The translations under genes and the position numbers were made by a program. A stretch of 54,451 nucleotides of DNA from Betaproteobacteria bacterium (GTDB lineage Bacteria; Pseudomonadota; Gammaproteobacteria; Burkholderiales; Burkholderiaceae_C): assembly GCA_025356445.1 (NCBI GenBank), contig JANXSZ010000049.1, forward strand, positions 1 to 54,451, read 5' to 3'. Below the pieces are notes generated by a model, which saw only the letters and a program-made list of their open reading frames with translations, did not search any database and was not told the origin of the DNA. This document shows, piece after piece, positions 35,271-44,544 of this stretch (positions are counted from its first letter, which is position 1; each line of letters begins with the position of its first letter).

Positions 35271-35603
35271 TTACACCAGTTGCTGGTCGATGAACGCCGT
35301 CAACTGCGCCTTGCTCAAGGCACCCACTTTGGTGGCTGCCAACTCACCACCCTTGAACAACATCAGCGTAGGAATGCCACGGATGCCGAATTTCGCGGGA
35401 ATGTCGCGGTTGTCGTCCACATTCATTTTGGCGATGCTCAGTTTGCCTGCGTAAGCGGTGGCCACTTCGTCAAGGATGGGGGCGATCATCTTGCAAGGGC
35501 CGCACCACTCAGCCCAGTAGTCCACCAGCACAGGTTGGGCGGATTTCAGTACGTCCGCTTCAAAAGTAGCGTCAGTCGTGTGTTTGATGAGTTCGTTGGC
35601 CAT
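35271..35603 (-). CDS. trxA: Thioredoxin 1
   Basis: 110 residues with the redox site [13 protein letters not shown], the cis-Pro loop [10 protein letters not shown] and the conserved Asp in LVDYWAEWC. The ATG at 35603 gives the normal length; an upstream extension has no similarity. Cytoplasmic protein-disulfide reductant. Upstream of and in the same direction as rho, a common Burkholderiales arrangement. Confidence 0.96.
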   Translation of the reverse strand: MANELIKHTTDATFEADVLKSAQPVLVDYWAEWCGPCKMIAPILDEVATAYAGKLSIAKMNVDDNRDIPAKFGIRGIPTLMLFKGGELAATKVGALSKAQLTAFIDQQLV

Positions 35604-35746
35604 GGTTATCTTTCGGCGTTGGGTCTGTGAGGTTCTGAGCTGAACAGAGTCCACTGCAGGGGTGTGGTTTGCTCTGGGTAAAAAACTGGAGGCATTGTGA
35701 CAGAAAGCAAGGGCTCTAACCTGCGGCCAGCCTGTAGCATCAGGCT

Positions 35747-38461
35747 ATGACTTTGATAGAAAAATCGTTGAATTCCCTGACAAGCAGCACCGTGTGGCTG
35801 TCCCCTGGAGGCGGTTTGCTGGCCCGCATCGCCTCCGAAATCACCCAGCGCGGCATCCACCCCTCCCGCGTGGTGGTTCTTTTGCCCTATGGCCAGCTGC
35901 TGGCGCTGGCCAACCGCTTATGGGCGCAAACGTGGCCTGATGGCTTTGCCCCCCGCTTTGAGACCACCAAAAACTGGGCGCTCACCTTGGGCGCACAAGC
36001 CCCGCAGGCGGGCGCTGGTGCTGGTGCGGGTGACGACTACCGCTTTGACGCCGCGCTGGACAGCCTCACCGCCCGCAGTCTGCTGGAGCGCGCTGGTTTT
36101 GTGCAAGCGGATATGGACTTGATGCCGCGCCTGCTGCAAGCCTGCGGCCCCTTGGCCATTCGCGCAGCCGCCGTCGCCCCAGGTGACCGCCTGGCGTGGG
36201 CTGCGCAGGTACGAGAGGCCTTAAGCGCTCTCAACGGTGAAAGCCCGCCCCCTCAAGCCTTGCGTCTTGAATCTGCCATCACGCAAGTGGCACTGACCTG
36301 GGCCGCGTTTTCGTCCTACGCCACCGATGTGCTGTGGGTTGCTGGTTTGACGCACCATGTGGACTGCCTCATTGTCCTCAAAGGTTTCCAGGACGATCCT
36401 TTATCGGAGGCCTTGGCCGCGCAATTCGGCAACAAAATCGTCCACTTGCCACTGCTAGCCAGCGCCCCGCAAGGCCACGTCCACACCCACGCCGCCCTGG
36501 ACTTTGAAGAGGAAGCCCTGTTGGCCGCAGCCTGTGTGTTGCGCCACGTAGAAACGCGTCAATCAGAAGCACAAGCGCGCCAGTCCGACGGCGACGCAGA
36601 GCCTGCCGTCCCTCCCGTCGCCTTGGTCGCCACCGACCGCACGCTCACCCGCCGCATCCGCGCCATGCTGGAAACCCGGGGCCTCTCGATCCGCGACGAA
36701 ACCGGCTGGACGCTTTCTACCACCCGCGCCGCCGCCACGCTGATGACGCAGCTGCAGGCCTGTGGCTGGCAAGCCAGCAGCGATGCCGTGCTGGACTGGC
36801 TCAAAAACTCACCCGCGTTTCCTGAAGCGCTGGTTGGTCGCTTGGAACACCTGTTACGACAAGCCCGCTGCGCCTTGTGGCGCGACCGTGATATGTCGGT
36901 GTTGGCACGTAGAACCACCCCATCCGCGACAGAGGAGGCGCCGCCCGACGAGCTCATCGCCTTTGCCCAGGGTTTGCAGCAGCAGCTCGCACTGATGCAG
37001 TCCCCACGCTCTTTGCGCCAGTGGTTGGTTGACATGGTGGCGCACCTGCAAACCAGCGGCGTCTGGGCCCTGATGCAGCAAGACAGCGCCGCCCAAGAAC
37101 TCATCACGGCCTTGCATCTGAGCGACGCAGCCCAGTCAGCCTTGCGCGATTGGCCCCTCGCTGACCGCCGAATGCGTTTGGACGAATTCACTGCCTGGGT
37201 GCGCCACGCGCTGGAGGCGTCCAGCTACCTGCCGCCCTCGGTGGGGGACAGCCACGTCGTCATCTTGCCCCTCAGCCAACTTCTGGCCCGTCCCTTCTAT
37301 GCCGTGGTGCTGCCTGCCTGCGATGAAGTGCGCTTAAGCCCTTCGCCCGAGCTGCCCGGCAGCTGGACAGGCCCTGAGCGCGTCGCCCTGGGCTTACCCA
37401 CACGGGAAGACGGCGCGGCCATGCAGCGTATGGCTTGGCAGCAAGCCTTGCAGTGCCAACGCGTGGATGTGCTTTACCGCAAGACCGACAACGGCGGCGA
37501 AACCCTGTTGCCCAGCCCTTTGTTGCAATTGCACCTGCTGGCGCAGCAATCTCGAAATGCTATGAATACCATAGCTGTAACTGCCCATCCAGAAAGCGAT
37601 AAAAGCCATTTGTACTTAAAAAACAGGGCCATCACCGCCCAGCCCACCACCCAACCCCGCCCACGCGGCCAGGCTCTGCCCGTGAAACGCCTGTCCGCCA
37701 GCGCCTACGAGGATTTGCGCCGCTGTCCCTACCGCTTTTTTGCTCTGCGCCAACTGGGTTTGCAAGCGATGAGCGAGCTGGATTCCGAATTGGAAAAACG
37801 CGATTTCGGCGATTGGCTGCACGAGGTGCTGAAAGACTTCCACCAAACGCCTGCTTTGCCCGGCGACTTACCCACCCGCCGCACCCTGCTTGACCAGTGC
37901 GCCGACACCGTGCGCCAGCGCCGCAAATTCAGCGCCGGTGAATTCCTGCCGTACCAAGCCGCCTGGCCCCGTTTGCGCGATGGCTACCTGGACTGGCTGG
38001 CCGAGTTTCAAGCCACCGGCGCCCATTTCGTCAGCGCCGAAACCTGGCATGAGATGGGCTTGGGCCCCATCACCCTGGTCGGCCGCATCGACCGCATCGA
38101 CGCCAGCGCCGTGTCGCTGGATGCGTCCGCCTTCTTGCTCGACTACAAAACCGAACCTCCCACTAAAACCAAAGAGCGCCTGAAAAATCCTTTGGAAGAC
38201 ACCCAAATCGCCTTCTACGCCGCCCTGCTGCCCGACGACAGCCTGCGTGCCGCCTACCTCAACCTGAACGAAAAAGACGGCACCCAATTGATCGAGCAAA
38301 CCGAAGTCGTGGACACCCGCGATACGCTGATCGCAGGCATCCTGGACGACATGCAGCGCATCGCTGATGGGGCCGTGCTGGCCGCGCTGGGCGAGGGCAT
38401 CGCCTGCGACTATTGCGCCGCTCGTGGCCTGTGCCGCAAAGACTTTTGGGAGGCTGTATGA
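35747..38461 (+). CDS. addB: AddB-like helicase-nuclease subunit (PD-(D/E)XK)
   Basis: 904 residues. Partner of AddA in double-strand-break end resection. The N-terminal half is an inactivated helicase-like region without a Walker A. The C-terminal nuclease domain has the DYKT catalytic segment (LLDYKTEPP) and an iron-sulfur staple: one Cys in LRRCPYRFF, then C-x2-C-x5-C in ACDYCAARGLC, as in B. subtilis AddB. The region around 37555-37640 encodes a non-conserved linker that includes a GCTAT-N7-ATAGC repeat in frame. The stop overlaps addA (ATGA). Confidence 0.82.
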   Translation: MTLIEKSLNSLTSSTVWLSPGGGLLARIASEITQRGIHPSRVVVLLPYGQLLALANRLWAQTWPDGFAPRFETTKNWALTLGAQAPQAGAGAGAGDDYRFDAALDSLTARSLLERAGFVQADMDLMPRLLQACGPLAIRAAAVAPGDRLAWAAQVREALSALNGESPPPQALRLESAITQVALTWAAFSSYATDVLWVAGLTHHVDCLIVLKGFQDDPLSEALAAQFGNKIVHLPLLASAPQGHVHTHAALDFEEEALLAAACVLRHVETRQSEAQARQSDGDAEPAVPPVALVATDRTLTRRIRAMLETRGLSIRDETGWTLSTTRAAATLMTQLQACGWQASSDAVLDWLKNSPAFPEALVGRLEHLLRQARCALWRDRDMSVLARRTTPSATEEAPPDELIAFAQGLQQQLALMQSPRSLRQWLVDMVAHLQTSGVWALMQQDSAAQELITALHLSDAAQSALRDWPLADRRMRLDEFTAWVRHALEASSYLPPSVGDSHVVILPLSQLLARPFYAVVLPACDEVRLSPSPELPGSWTGPERVALGLPTREDGAAMQRMAWQQALQCQRVDVLYRKTDNGGETLLPSPLLQLHLLAQQSRNAMNTIAVTAHPESDKSHLYLKNRAITAQPTTQPRPRGQALPVKRLSASAYEDLRRCPYRFFALRQLGLQAMSELDSELEKRDFGDWLHEVLKDFHQTPALPGDLPTRRTLLDQCADTVRQRRKFSAGEFLPYQAAWPRLRDGYLDWLAEFQATGAHFVSAETWHEMGLGPITLVGRIDRIDASAVSLDASAFLLDYKTEPPTKTKERLKNPLEDTQIAFYAALLPDDSLRAAYLNLNEKDGTQLIEQTEVVDTRDTLIAGILDDMQRIADGAVLAALGEGIACDYCAARGLCRKDFWEAV
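37559..37575. repeat. GCTAY-N7-RTAGC palindrome inside addB
   Basis: GCTAT-GAATACC-ATAGC, translated in frame in the linker before the AddB nuclease domain. Confidence 0.7.
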
Positions 38462-41400
38462 ACACTGTCCCCGACAACAACATGGCCCCCGCCTACCAAC
38501 ACAACGGCGACCCCGTTTCCGCCGAACGCTTCTATGAAATCGCCTGCGACCCCCGCCGCAGCGTCACTGTGCAAGCCTGCGCTGGGGCGGGCAAGACCTG
38601 GATGCTGGTGTCGCGCATCCTGCGGGCCTTGCTGGAAGGTGGGCAGGGAGGGGCGGATAAAGCACCGCTCCAGCCCCACGAAATCCTCGCTATCACCTTC
38701 ACCAAAAAAGCCGCTGGTGAGATGCGCCAGCGTCTTAACGAGTGGCTGGCCGAGTTCGCGAACGCGCCCGCAGAAAAATTAATCCCCGAATTGAAGGCGC
38801 GCGGATTCTCAGAGAAAAAAGGGGGGATGCGCTTGTCTGATGCCGTAAGTGCGCTACAAAATCTATATCAAACCGTGCTCGAAGCGGGCCGCCCCGTGCA
38901 GATTCGCACCTTCCACAGCTGGTTTGCCTCCCTGTTGCGCACCGCCCCCTTAGCGTTGCTGCAAGAGCTCAGCTTACCCAGCGTCTACGAGCTGCTGGAA
39001 GACGACACCGACGCTGTTCGCCAAGTCTGGCCGCGCTTTTTCGAGACGCTGACGCAAGACGCCGCGCTGCTGGGCGACTTCACCGCCACGGTTGAGGCGC
39101 ATGGCCGCTTCCAGACGCTGCGGGCGCTGGCTTCCGCGCTGAGCAAGCGCGTGGAATTTGCCCTGGCTGATGCGCACGGCGTGGTGGAGGGGTCCGTCCA
39201 GACCGCCGACCAGCTGTTTCCTGCCTTGGTCGGACTGGCCGCGCTGCAAGACGCATTGGCCCCTGGCGGGGTCTACCGTGCCGAATTCGATACCGCCGCC
39301 GCCAATTTGGGCCGTGCCAGCGCCGTCAGCTTCGCCGCCAAGGGTTCCGAGTTGGAACAAGCCCTGACCGCCGGGGATTCCGACGCCGCCTTGTCCGCTT
39401 TGCTTACCGCCCAAGGCACACCCCGTAAATTCAGTGAAAAAGTGCCCAACATCGCTCAGGTGCGCGCGGCCCAAGACCTGGCTGTCACCCTGCAAAGCGC
39501 CCGCAGCCAGACCCAGGCCTGGGAGCACCAGCAGCGCATGGCCAGGCTGACCCGCGTGCTGCTGGCCGCTTTCACTGCCCTCAAGCGTGAGCGCGGCTGG
39601 ATCGACATGAACGACGTGGAACATGCCGCCCAAGCCATGCTCGCCCACCCCGAACTGAGCGGCTGGTTGCAGCAGCGTCTTGATGCCAACATCCGACACC
39701 TGCTGATCGACGAGTTCCAGGACACCAGCCCGCTGCAATGGCAGGCGCTCTACGCCTGGCTCAGCAGCTACGCGGGCAGCGGCAGCGGCGAAGCACCCCG
39801 TGTCTTCATCGTGGGCGATCCCAAGCAAAGTATTTACCGCTTCCGCCGCGCCGAGCCGCAGGTGTTTCTGGCGGCTCAAGCCTATGTTTGTGCGGGGCTG
39901 GGTGGCGATTTGCTCAGCTGCGACCACACCCGGCGCAACGCCACCCAGGTGGTAGAAACCGTCAACACGGTGATGCTGGCTGCGCAAGAGGTGGGTGATT
40001 ACGCCGATTTCCGGGCCCACACCACCGATTCCCAATTCACGGGTGCCGTTCTCAGTTTGCCAGCCATCGCGGCGGATGCCGGCAAGGGCAATGCAGAGGG
40101 TATGGACAGCACCCAATGGCGCGACACCTTAAGCACCCCCCGCGAAACGCCTGAGGAAACCCGCCACACGCTCGAATGCCGCCAAGCCGCCGCGTGGCTG
40201 GCGACCCGCATGGTCGAAGCAGAAAACCCGTTACAACCCCAGCAGCTCATGGTGCTGGCCCGCAAACGCGCCGTCTTGACGCTGATGCAAGACGAGTTGC
40301 GCCGCCTGCACATCCCCGCTCTGCAACCCGAAAAAACCCAGCTCGGCGACGCGCCCGAGGTGCAAGACATCGTGGCCCTGCTTGACGCGCTGCTGTCGCC
40401 CACGAACGATCTGGCGCTGGCCCAGGCACTCAAATCGCCCTTGTTTGGCTGTGACGATGAGGATTTGATCGGACTGGCACTGATGGCTCGTCTGGCCGAC
40501 AAAGGAACCAGCTGGCGCGGTTTGCTTCCAAAAGCAGAGCATGGCAAGCAAGACTGGAAGGCGATAGCCACCACATTGACCCAATGGCAAGGCTGGTTGG
40601 CCGCACTCCCGCCGCACGATGCACTGCATGCCATTTACCACCACGGTGATGTGCTGGCCCGTTTCGCGTCCGCCGCTCCCGCAGCAGCCCGCGAGCGCGT
40701 CATCGTCAATTTGCGTTCACTCTTGGCCGCCGCGCTGGAGTTCGACGGTGGCCGCTATGCCACGCCCTACGCGCTGGTGCGTGCGCTCAAAGGCGGGCGC
40801 GTCAAAGCCCCCACCACCGCCAACGCCCACGCCGTGCAATTGCTGACCGTCCACGGTGCCAAAGGCCTGGAAGCCCCGCTGGTTTTGCTGCTCGACACCG
40901 ATGGCACCCCCACACGGGCCGAGACCATGGGGGTGTTGGTCGATTGGCCCGGTGAAGCGGCAGCGCCCACGCGCTTCACCTTTCTGGCCAGCGAAACCCG
41001 CCCACCGCTGTGCAACGCCCAAGCCCTGGCTACCGAGCAGGCCGCCCGCCAACGCGAAGAACTCAACGCCCTCTACGTTGCCATGACCCGCGCCCGCCAC
41101 ACGCTGGTGCTGTCCAGTGCCACACCCGCCCGGCCTGCTGCGGGCAGTTGGTGGGCGAGGGTGCAGCCGCTGACGCAAGCCGTGCAAGCCGTCAGCCTGG
41201 AGGCTGTGGAGCTCGTTACGGACACCACAGCCGCAGTGGCGGAGACTTTTTCATTGCCAGAACTGCCTTTTGTGCAGATTGGGTGTGCTACACCAGCTAC
41301 ATATTCAATAGCAAAATCAGTAGAAAAAGGAAAGTCTGCACCGACCGGCCCTGCTGCCGATGCCGACGACACTGATGCCCGCATCGGCAAAGCCATGCAC

Positions 41401-41835
41401 CGCCTGCTCGAAGGCCTGCCCCTGGCCTCAGATCTGCCTGCAGTGCTTTGGACGGGCGACCATCTCGCCGCCGTTGCCCACAGCTTTGACCTCAACCCCA
41501 CCCAAGCGGCTCAAGCCCACCGCACCGCCCAGGCCATTCGCCAAGGCGATGCCGCCTGGGTGTGGGACGCCGATCTCATCGCATGGCACGGCAATGAAGT
41601 ACCCTTGGCGGTTCATGGCCAGCAGCGCCGCATTGACCGTCTGGTACAACGCAGCGACACGCAGACGTGGTGGGTGCTCGATTACAAGTCCACCGCTGAC
41701 CCGCTGCGCAACGCTGAACACTGCGCCCAACTGCATGGCTACCGCAGCGCTGTGCAAAAAAACACCCCCGGCCAAGCCGTGCGTGCTGCCTTTTTAACGC
41801 CGCAAGGCTCCTTGATTGAATTGAATGAAAGCTGA
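38458..41835 (+). CDS. addA: AddA-like UvrD-family helicase-nuclease
   Basis: 1125 residues. Superfamily-1A helicase: Walker A ACAGAGKTW near residue 43, Walker B LLIDEFQDTSPLQW, motif III VGDPKQSIYRFR, motif V LLTVHGAKGLE and motif VI YVAMTRARH. The C-terminal RecB-type nuclease has IGKAMHRLLEG and WVLDYKST. With AddB it processes DNA ends for RecA. Start ATG at 38458 overlaps the addB stop. The helicase-nuclease linker contains a repeat copy (41296-41312). The last 11 bp overlap the flavoprotein gene. Confidence 0.87.
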   Translation: MNTVPDNNMAPAYQHNGDPVSAERFYEIACDPRRSVTVQACAGAGKTWMLVSRILRALLEGGQGGADKAPLQPHEILAITFTKKAAGEMRQRLNEWLAEFANAPAEKLIPELKARGFSEKKGGMRLSDAVSALQNLYQTVLEAGRPVQIRTFHSWFASLLRTAPLALLQELSLPSVYELLEDDTDAVRQVWPRFFETLTQDAALLGDFTATVEAHGRFQTLRALASALSKRVEFALADAHGVVEGSVQTADQLFPALVGLAALQDALAPGGVYRAEFDTAAANLGRASAVSFAAKGSELEQALTAGDSDAALSALLTAQGTPRKFSEKVPNIAQVRAAQDLAVTLQSARSQTQAWEHQQRMARLTRVLLAAFTALKRERGWIDMNDVEHAAQAMLAHPELSGWLQQRLDANIRHLLIDEFQDTSPLQWQALYAWLSSYAGSGSGEAPRVFIVGDPKQSIYRFRRAEPQVFLAAQAYVCAGLGGDLLSCDHTRRNATQVVETVNTVMLAAQEVGDYADFRAHTTDSQFTGAVLSLPAIAADAGKGNAEGMDSTQWRDTLSTPRETPEETRHTLECRQAAAWLATRMVEAENPLQPQQLMVLARKRAVLTLMQDELRRLHIPALQPEKTQLGDAPEVQDIVALLDALLSPTNDLALAQALKSPLFGCDDEDLIGLALMARLADKGTSWRGLLPKAEHGKQDWKAIATTLTQWQGWLAALPPHDALHAIYHHGDVLARFASAAPAAARERVIVNLRSLLAAALEFDGGRYATPYALVRALKGGRVKAPTTANAHAVQLLTVHGAKGLEAPLVLLLDTDGTPTRAETMGVLVDWPGEAAAPTRFTFLASETRPPLCNAQALATEQAARQREELNALYVAMTRARHTLVLSSATPARPAAGSWWARVQPLTQAVQAVSLEAVELVTDTTAAVAETFSLPELPFVQIGCATPATYSIAKSVEKGKSAPTGPAADADDTDARIGKAMHRLLEGLPLASDLPAVLWTGDHLAAVAHSFDLNPTQAAQAHRTAQAIRQGDAAWVWDADLIAWHGNEVPLAVHGQQRRIDRLVQRSDTQTWWVLDYKSTADPLRNAEHCAQLHGYRSAVQKNTPGQAVRAAFLTPQGSLIELNES

Positions 41836-43126
41836 ACCTAAAACCGTTACCGTCATTGGCGGCGGCCCCGCAGGCCTGATGGCTGCGCAGACGCTGATGG
41901 ATGCAGGATTCAGCGTTGACCTGTTCGATACCATGCCCAGCGTAGGCCGTAAATTCCTGCTGGCCGGCAAGGGCGGGCTGAATCTTACCCATTCCGAACC
42001 CTTGGCCCTGTTCGAAACCCGTTTTAGCCCCGCCCCCCAAGCGCAAACCGCCCTGTCTCCTTTGCTGCACGACTTCGGCCCCGAGCAAATCAAAGACTGG
42101 GCCAAAAGCCTTGGCGTGGACACCTTCGTCGGCACCTCGGGCCGCGTCTTCCCTATAGACATGAAGGCCGCACCCCTGCTGCGTGCCTGGTTGCACCGCC
42201 TGCGCTACCCGGCTACGGGCAACGGCGTGCGCTTTCACATGCGCCACCGCTGGACGGGTTGGGCGCAAGACGGCAGTTTGACGTTCACCACCTCCACGGG
42301 AGACACCAAGGGTGAGAAAACCCACCGCGCCGATGCCGTGGTTCTCGCCTTGGGTGGCGGCAGCTGGGCCAGACTCGGCTCGGACGGTGCCTGGGTCGCG
42401 TTGCTAGAGCAGCGCGGCGTGCCTGTGCAGCCGCTGCAACCGTCCAACTGCGGCTTTGAGGTCGGCTACGTGGATGCCACCAGCGGTGCCACAGCCACGG
42501 GCTGGAGCGACCACTTCAGCACCCGTTTTGCAGGGCAGCCCTTCAAATCCGTCGCCATCCGCTTCACCGACAGCCTGGGCCAAAGCTTCAGCCGCAAAGG
42601 CGAATTCGTTGCCACCGTGGACGGCGTAGAGGGAAGCCTGGTTTACGCAGCCTCCGCTCTGCTGCGTGACGAAATCACCCGCAGCGGCAGCGCTACCTTC
42701 CACCTCGATTTGTTGCCCGACAAAACCTTCGAGCGGGTGCTGGCCGAAGTCACTCACCCGCGCGGCTCCCGCTCCCTGAGCAGCCACCTGAAAAGCCGCT
42801 TGAACCTGGATGGCATCAAAAGCGCCATCCTGCACGAGCTGCTAAGCAAGGACACCATGGCTGATTTGCCCCAACTCGCCGCTGCCATCAAAGCCGTCCC
42901 GATTCGTGTGACCGCCGTGCGCCCGATAGACGAAGCCATCAGCACCGCAGGTGGCGTGCCGTGGGCGGCGATGGACGCCCACGCCATGCTGACCAGCGTT
43001 CCCGGTGTGTTCTGCGCCGGTGAAATGCTGGACTGGGAAGCGCCTACAGGAGGGTATTTGATGACAGCAAGCCTGGCCAGTGGGCGGGCTGCGGGGCTGG
43101 GTGTGGTAGGGTATTTGGCGGGTTAA
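41825..43126 (+). CDS. FAD-dependent flavoprotein (PP_4765 / HI0933-like)
   Basis: 433 residues. The N-terminal dinucleotide fold VTVIGGGPAGLMAAQTL is followed by GRKFLLAGKGGLNLTH, the hallmark of the HI0933/BaiN-like flavoproteins. ALGGGSWARLGSDG and the C-terminal FCAGEMLDWEAPTGGYL complete the FAD site. Function of this subfamily is not established. It overlaps addA by 11 bp, so it is expressed with the recombination genes. A strong hairpin follows the stop. Confidence 0.88.
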   Translation: MKAEPKTVTVIGGGPAGLMAAQTLMDAGFSVDLFDTMPSVGRKFLLAGKGGLNLTHSEPLALFETRFSPAPQAQTALSPLLHDFGPEQIKDWAKSLGVDTFVGTSGRVFPIDMKAAPLLRAWLHRLRYPATGNGVRFHMRHRWTGWAQDGSLTFTTSTGDTKGEKTHRADAVVLALGGGSWARLGSDGAWVALLEQRGVPVQPLQPSNCGFEVGYVDATSGATATGWSDHFSTRFAGQPFKSVAIRFTDSLGQSFSRKGEFVATVDGVEGSLVYAASALLRDEITRSGSATFHLDLLPDKTFERVLAEVTHPRGSRSLSSHLKSRLNLDGIKSAILHELLSKDTMADLPQLAAAIKAVPIRVTAVRPIDEAISTAGGVPWAAMDAHAMLTSVPGVFCAGEMLDWEAPTGGYLMTASLASGRAAGLGVVGYLAG

Positions 43127-43156
43127 CTGCCCAGCGCGATACCGTTGCCGTGAAAA

Positions 43157-43202
43157 CCGACGGGGCTTGGCAAGCGGTTCCCCGCTCGCCAAGCCCCGTC
43201 GG
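43157..43202. terminator. Very strong hairpin between convergent genes
   Basis: A 15-bp perfect stem CCGACGGGGCTTGGC / GCCAAGCCCCGTCGG encloses a second 5-bp stem AGCGG / CCGCT with loop TTCC; only an A/C mismatch separates them. It lies 30 bp after the flavoprotein stop and 26 bp from the end of the aldehyde dehydrogenase remnant. No T-run, so it may be a processing or RNA-stability hairpin or a bidirectional barrier. Confidence 0.65.
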
Positions 43203-43228
43203 CTTATCCCGTATGCGCTTTTGTGCGC

Positions 43229-44142
43229 TTAAAAGAACCCGAGCTTGTTAGGGCTGTAACTCACCAGCAAATTCTTGGTTTGCTGGTAGTGGTCAAGCAT
43301 CATCTTGTGCGTCTCGCGGCCAATGCCGGATTCCTTGTAGCCGCCGAATGTGGCGTGCGCGGGGTAGGCGTGGTAGCAATTTGTCCACGCACGGCCAGCC
43401 TGGATAGCGCGGCCCATGCGGTAGGCGACGTTGCCGTCACGGCTCCAGACGCCTGCGCCCAAGCCGTAAGGTGTGTCGTTGGCGATTTGCAGGGCTTCGG
43501 CTTCGGTTTTGAAGGTGGTCACAGCGAGCACGGGGCCAAAAATCTCTTCCTGGAAGATGCGCATTTTGTTGTGGCCTTTGAACAGCGTGGGCTGGATGTA
43601 GTAGCCCTGGGACAAATCACCGTCCAGCATCGCCCGGTCGCCGCCGATCAGGCACTGTGCGCCTTCTTGCTTGCCCAAATCGAGGTAGGTCATGATTTTG
43701 TCCATCTTCGCCCTGGTTGAAGGCGAACAGCACCAGGCCTTCGATGGCTTTGTCAAAGAAATTAAACACGCCTGGGGGCAGCAGGCCGGCAATCATCTCA
43801 GCCATCACCAGGATGCTGATGGGGGTGGATTCTGCGGGCTTCAGCACCACGCAGTTACCGGCGGCAATGGCGGGGGCCAGCTTCCAGGCGGCCATCAAAA
43901 TCGGGAAGTTCCAAGGGATGATTTGCCCGACGACGCCCAGCGGCGTGGGCAGCGTCCAGCGCCAGTTCGATGTCTTGCGCGGTGGACTGCGCAGCACGGG
44001 CGAACACTTTGCCGGTGATGGGGGTGATCACGTCCATGTACTGGCCTTCAACGGGGGGCACAAATTTGCCGCCGATGAAATTGTCGTAATGGGATTTGAA
44101 GGTGACGGGTGCGCCTGACGCGCCAGGGTAGGGGTACAGCAT
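43229..44142 (-). pseudogene. Aldehyde dehydrogenase (ExaC-type) with three internal deletions
   Basis: About 910 bp against ~1520 bp for an intact gene. The start (MLYPYPGASGAPV...) and end (SPNKLGFF) are both preserved. Expected middle pieces are missing at three points: after LALDAAHA, resuming near [13 protein letters not shown] in another frame; after LLPPGV, resuming at FFDKAIEG in frame; and after FNQGE, resuming at [12 protein letters not shown] in another frame. The third gap removes the catalytic Cys segment, and the second removes much of the NAD site. Intact relatives oxidise acetaldehyde in PQQ-linked ethanol metabolism. Confidence 0.85.
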
Positions 44143-44544
44143 GGTTGCTCCTGATGAATTGTTAAAAGTGTTGAAGGGCTTGAAAGGATTCAGATTCAGT
44201 TTTTGGTCTTACTGACAGGGCAATCCTGTCGCGGGCCAACCTTGTAAGGGCACATCGCGTGCCAGCCTCTAAAACTGCCAAAACAAGGGAAATCGCCCTT
44301 GACGCTTGCTGACTAACCCTGATGAATTGGGTGCCAAGTGCGGCATATGAGGGCACATGCGGCGCAATACCGCCTCAAACTGTCCCATATCAGCACAAAA
44401 CCCCGTGTAACAGGTGCCGCGTGACGCAGGCCTTGAAGGCTGAGAAGATGGGGGTGTATTGAGTGGGTTTTTGGGCATGTTTGTTGCTGCCCAAGCGATC
44501 ACCCACTTGATGGTTCACTTCATAAAAAAGCATTGGAGCAATGC
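44143..44544. other. Intergenic region with small palindromes
   Basis: No gene recognised in 402 bp between the divergent aldehyde dehydrogenase remnant and the TonB receptor. Two short palindromes: GGCAC-ATCGC-GTGCC (44249-44263) and CAAGGG-AAATCG-CCCTTG (44284-44301). They may be old operator sites. No Fur box or sigma-54 element that I would defend. Confidence 0.4.

Noticed and set aside
44310-44345. Sigma-54 promoter candidate (TTGGCACCC on the minus strand)
   Set aside because: The -12 GC element is absent at the required spacing.
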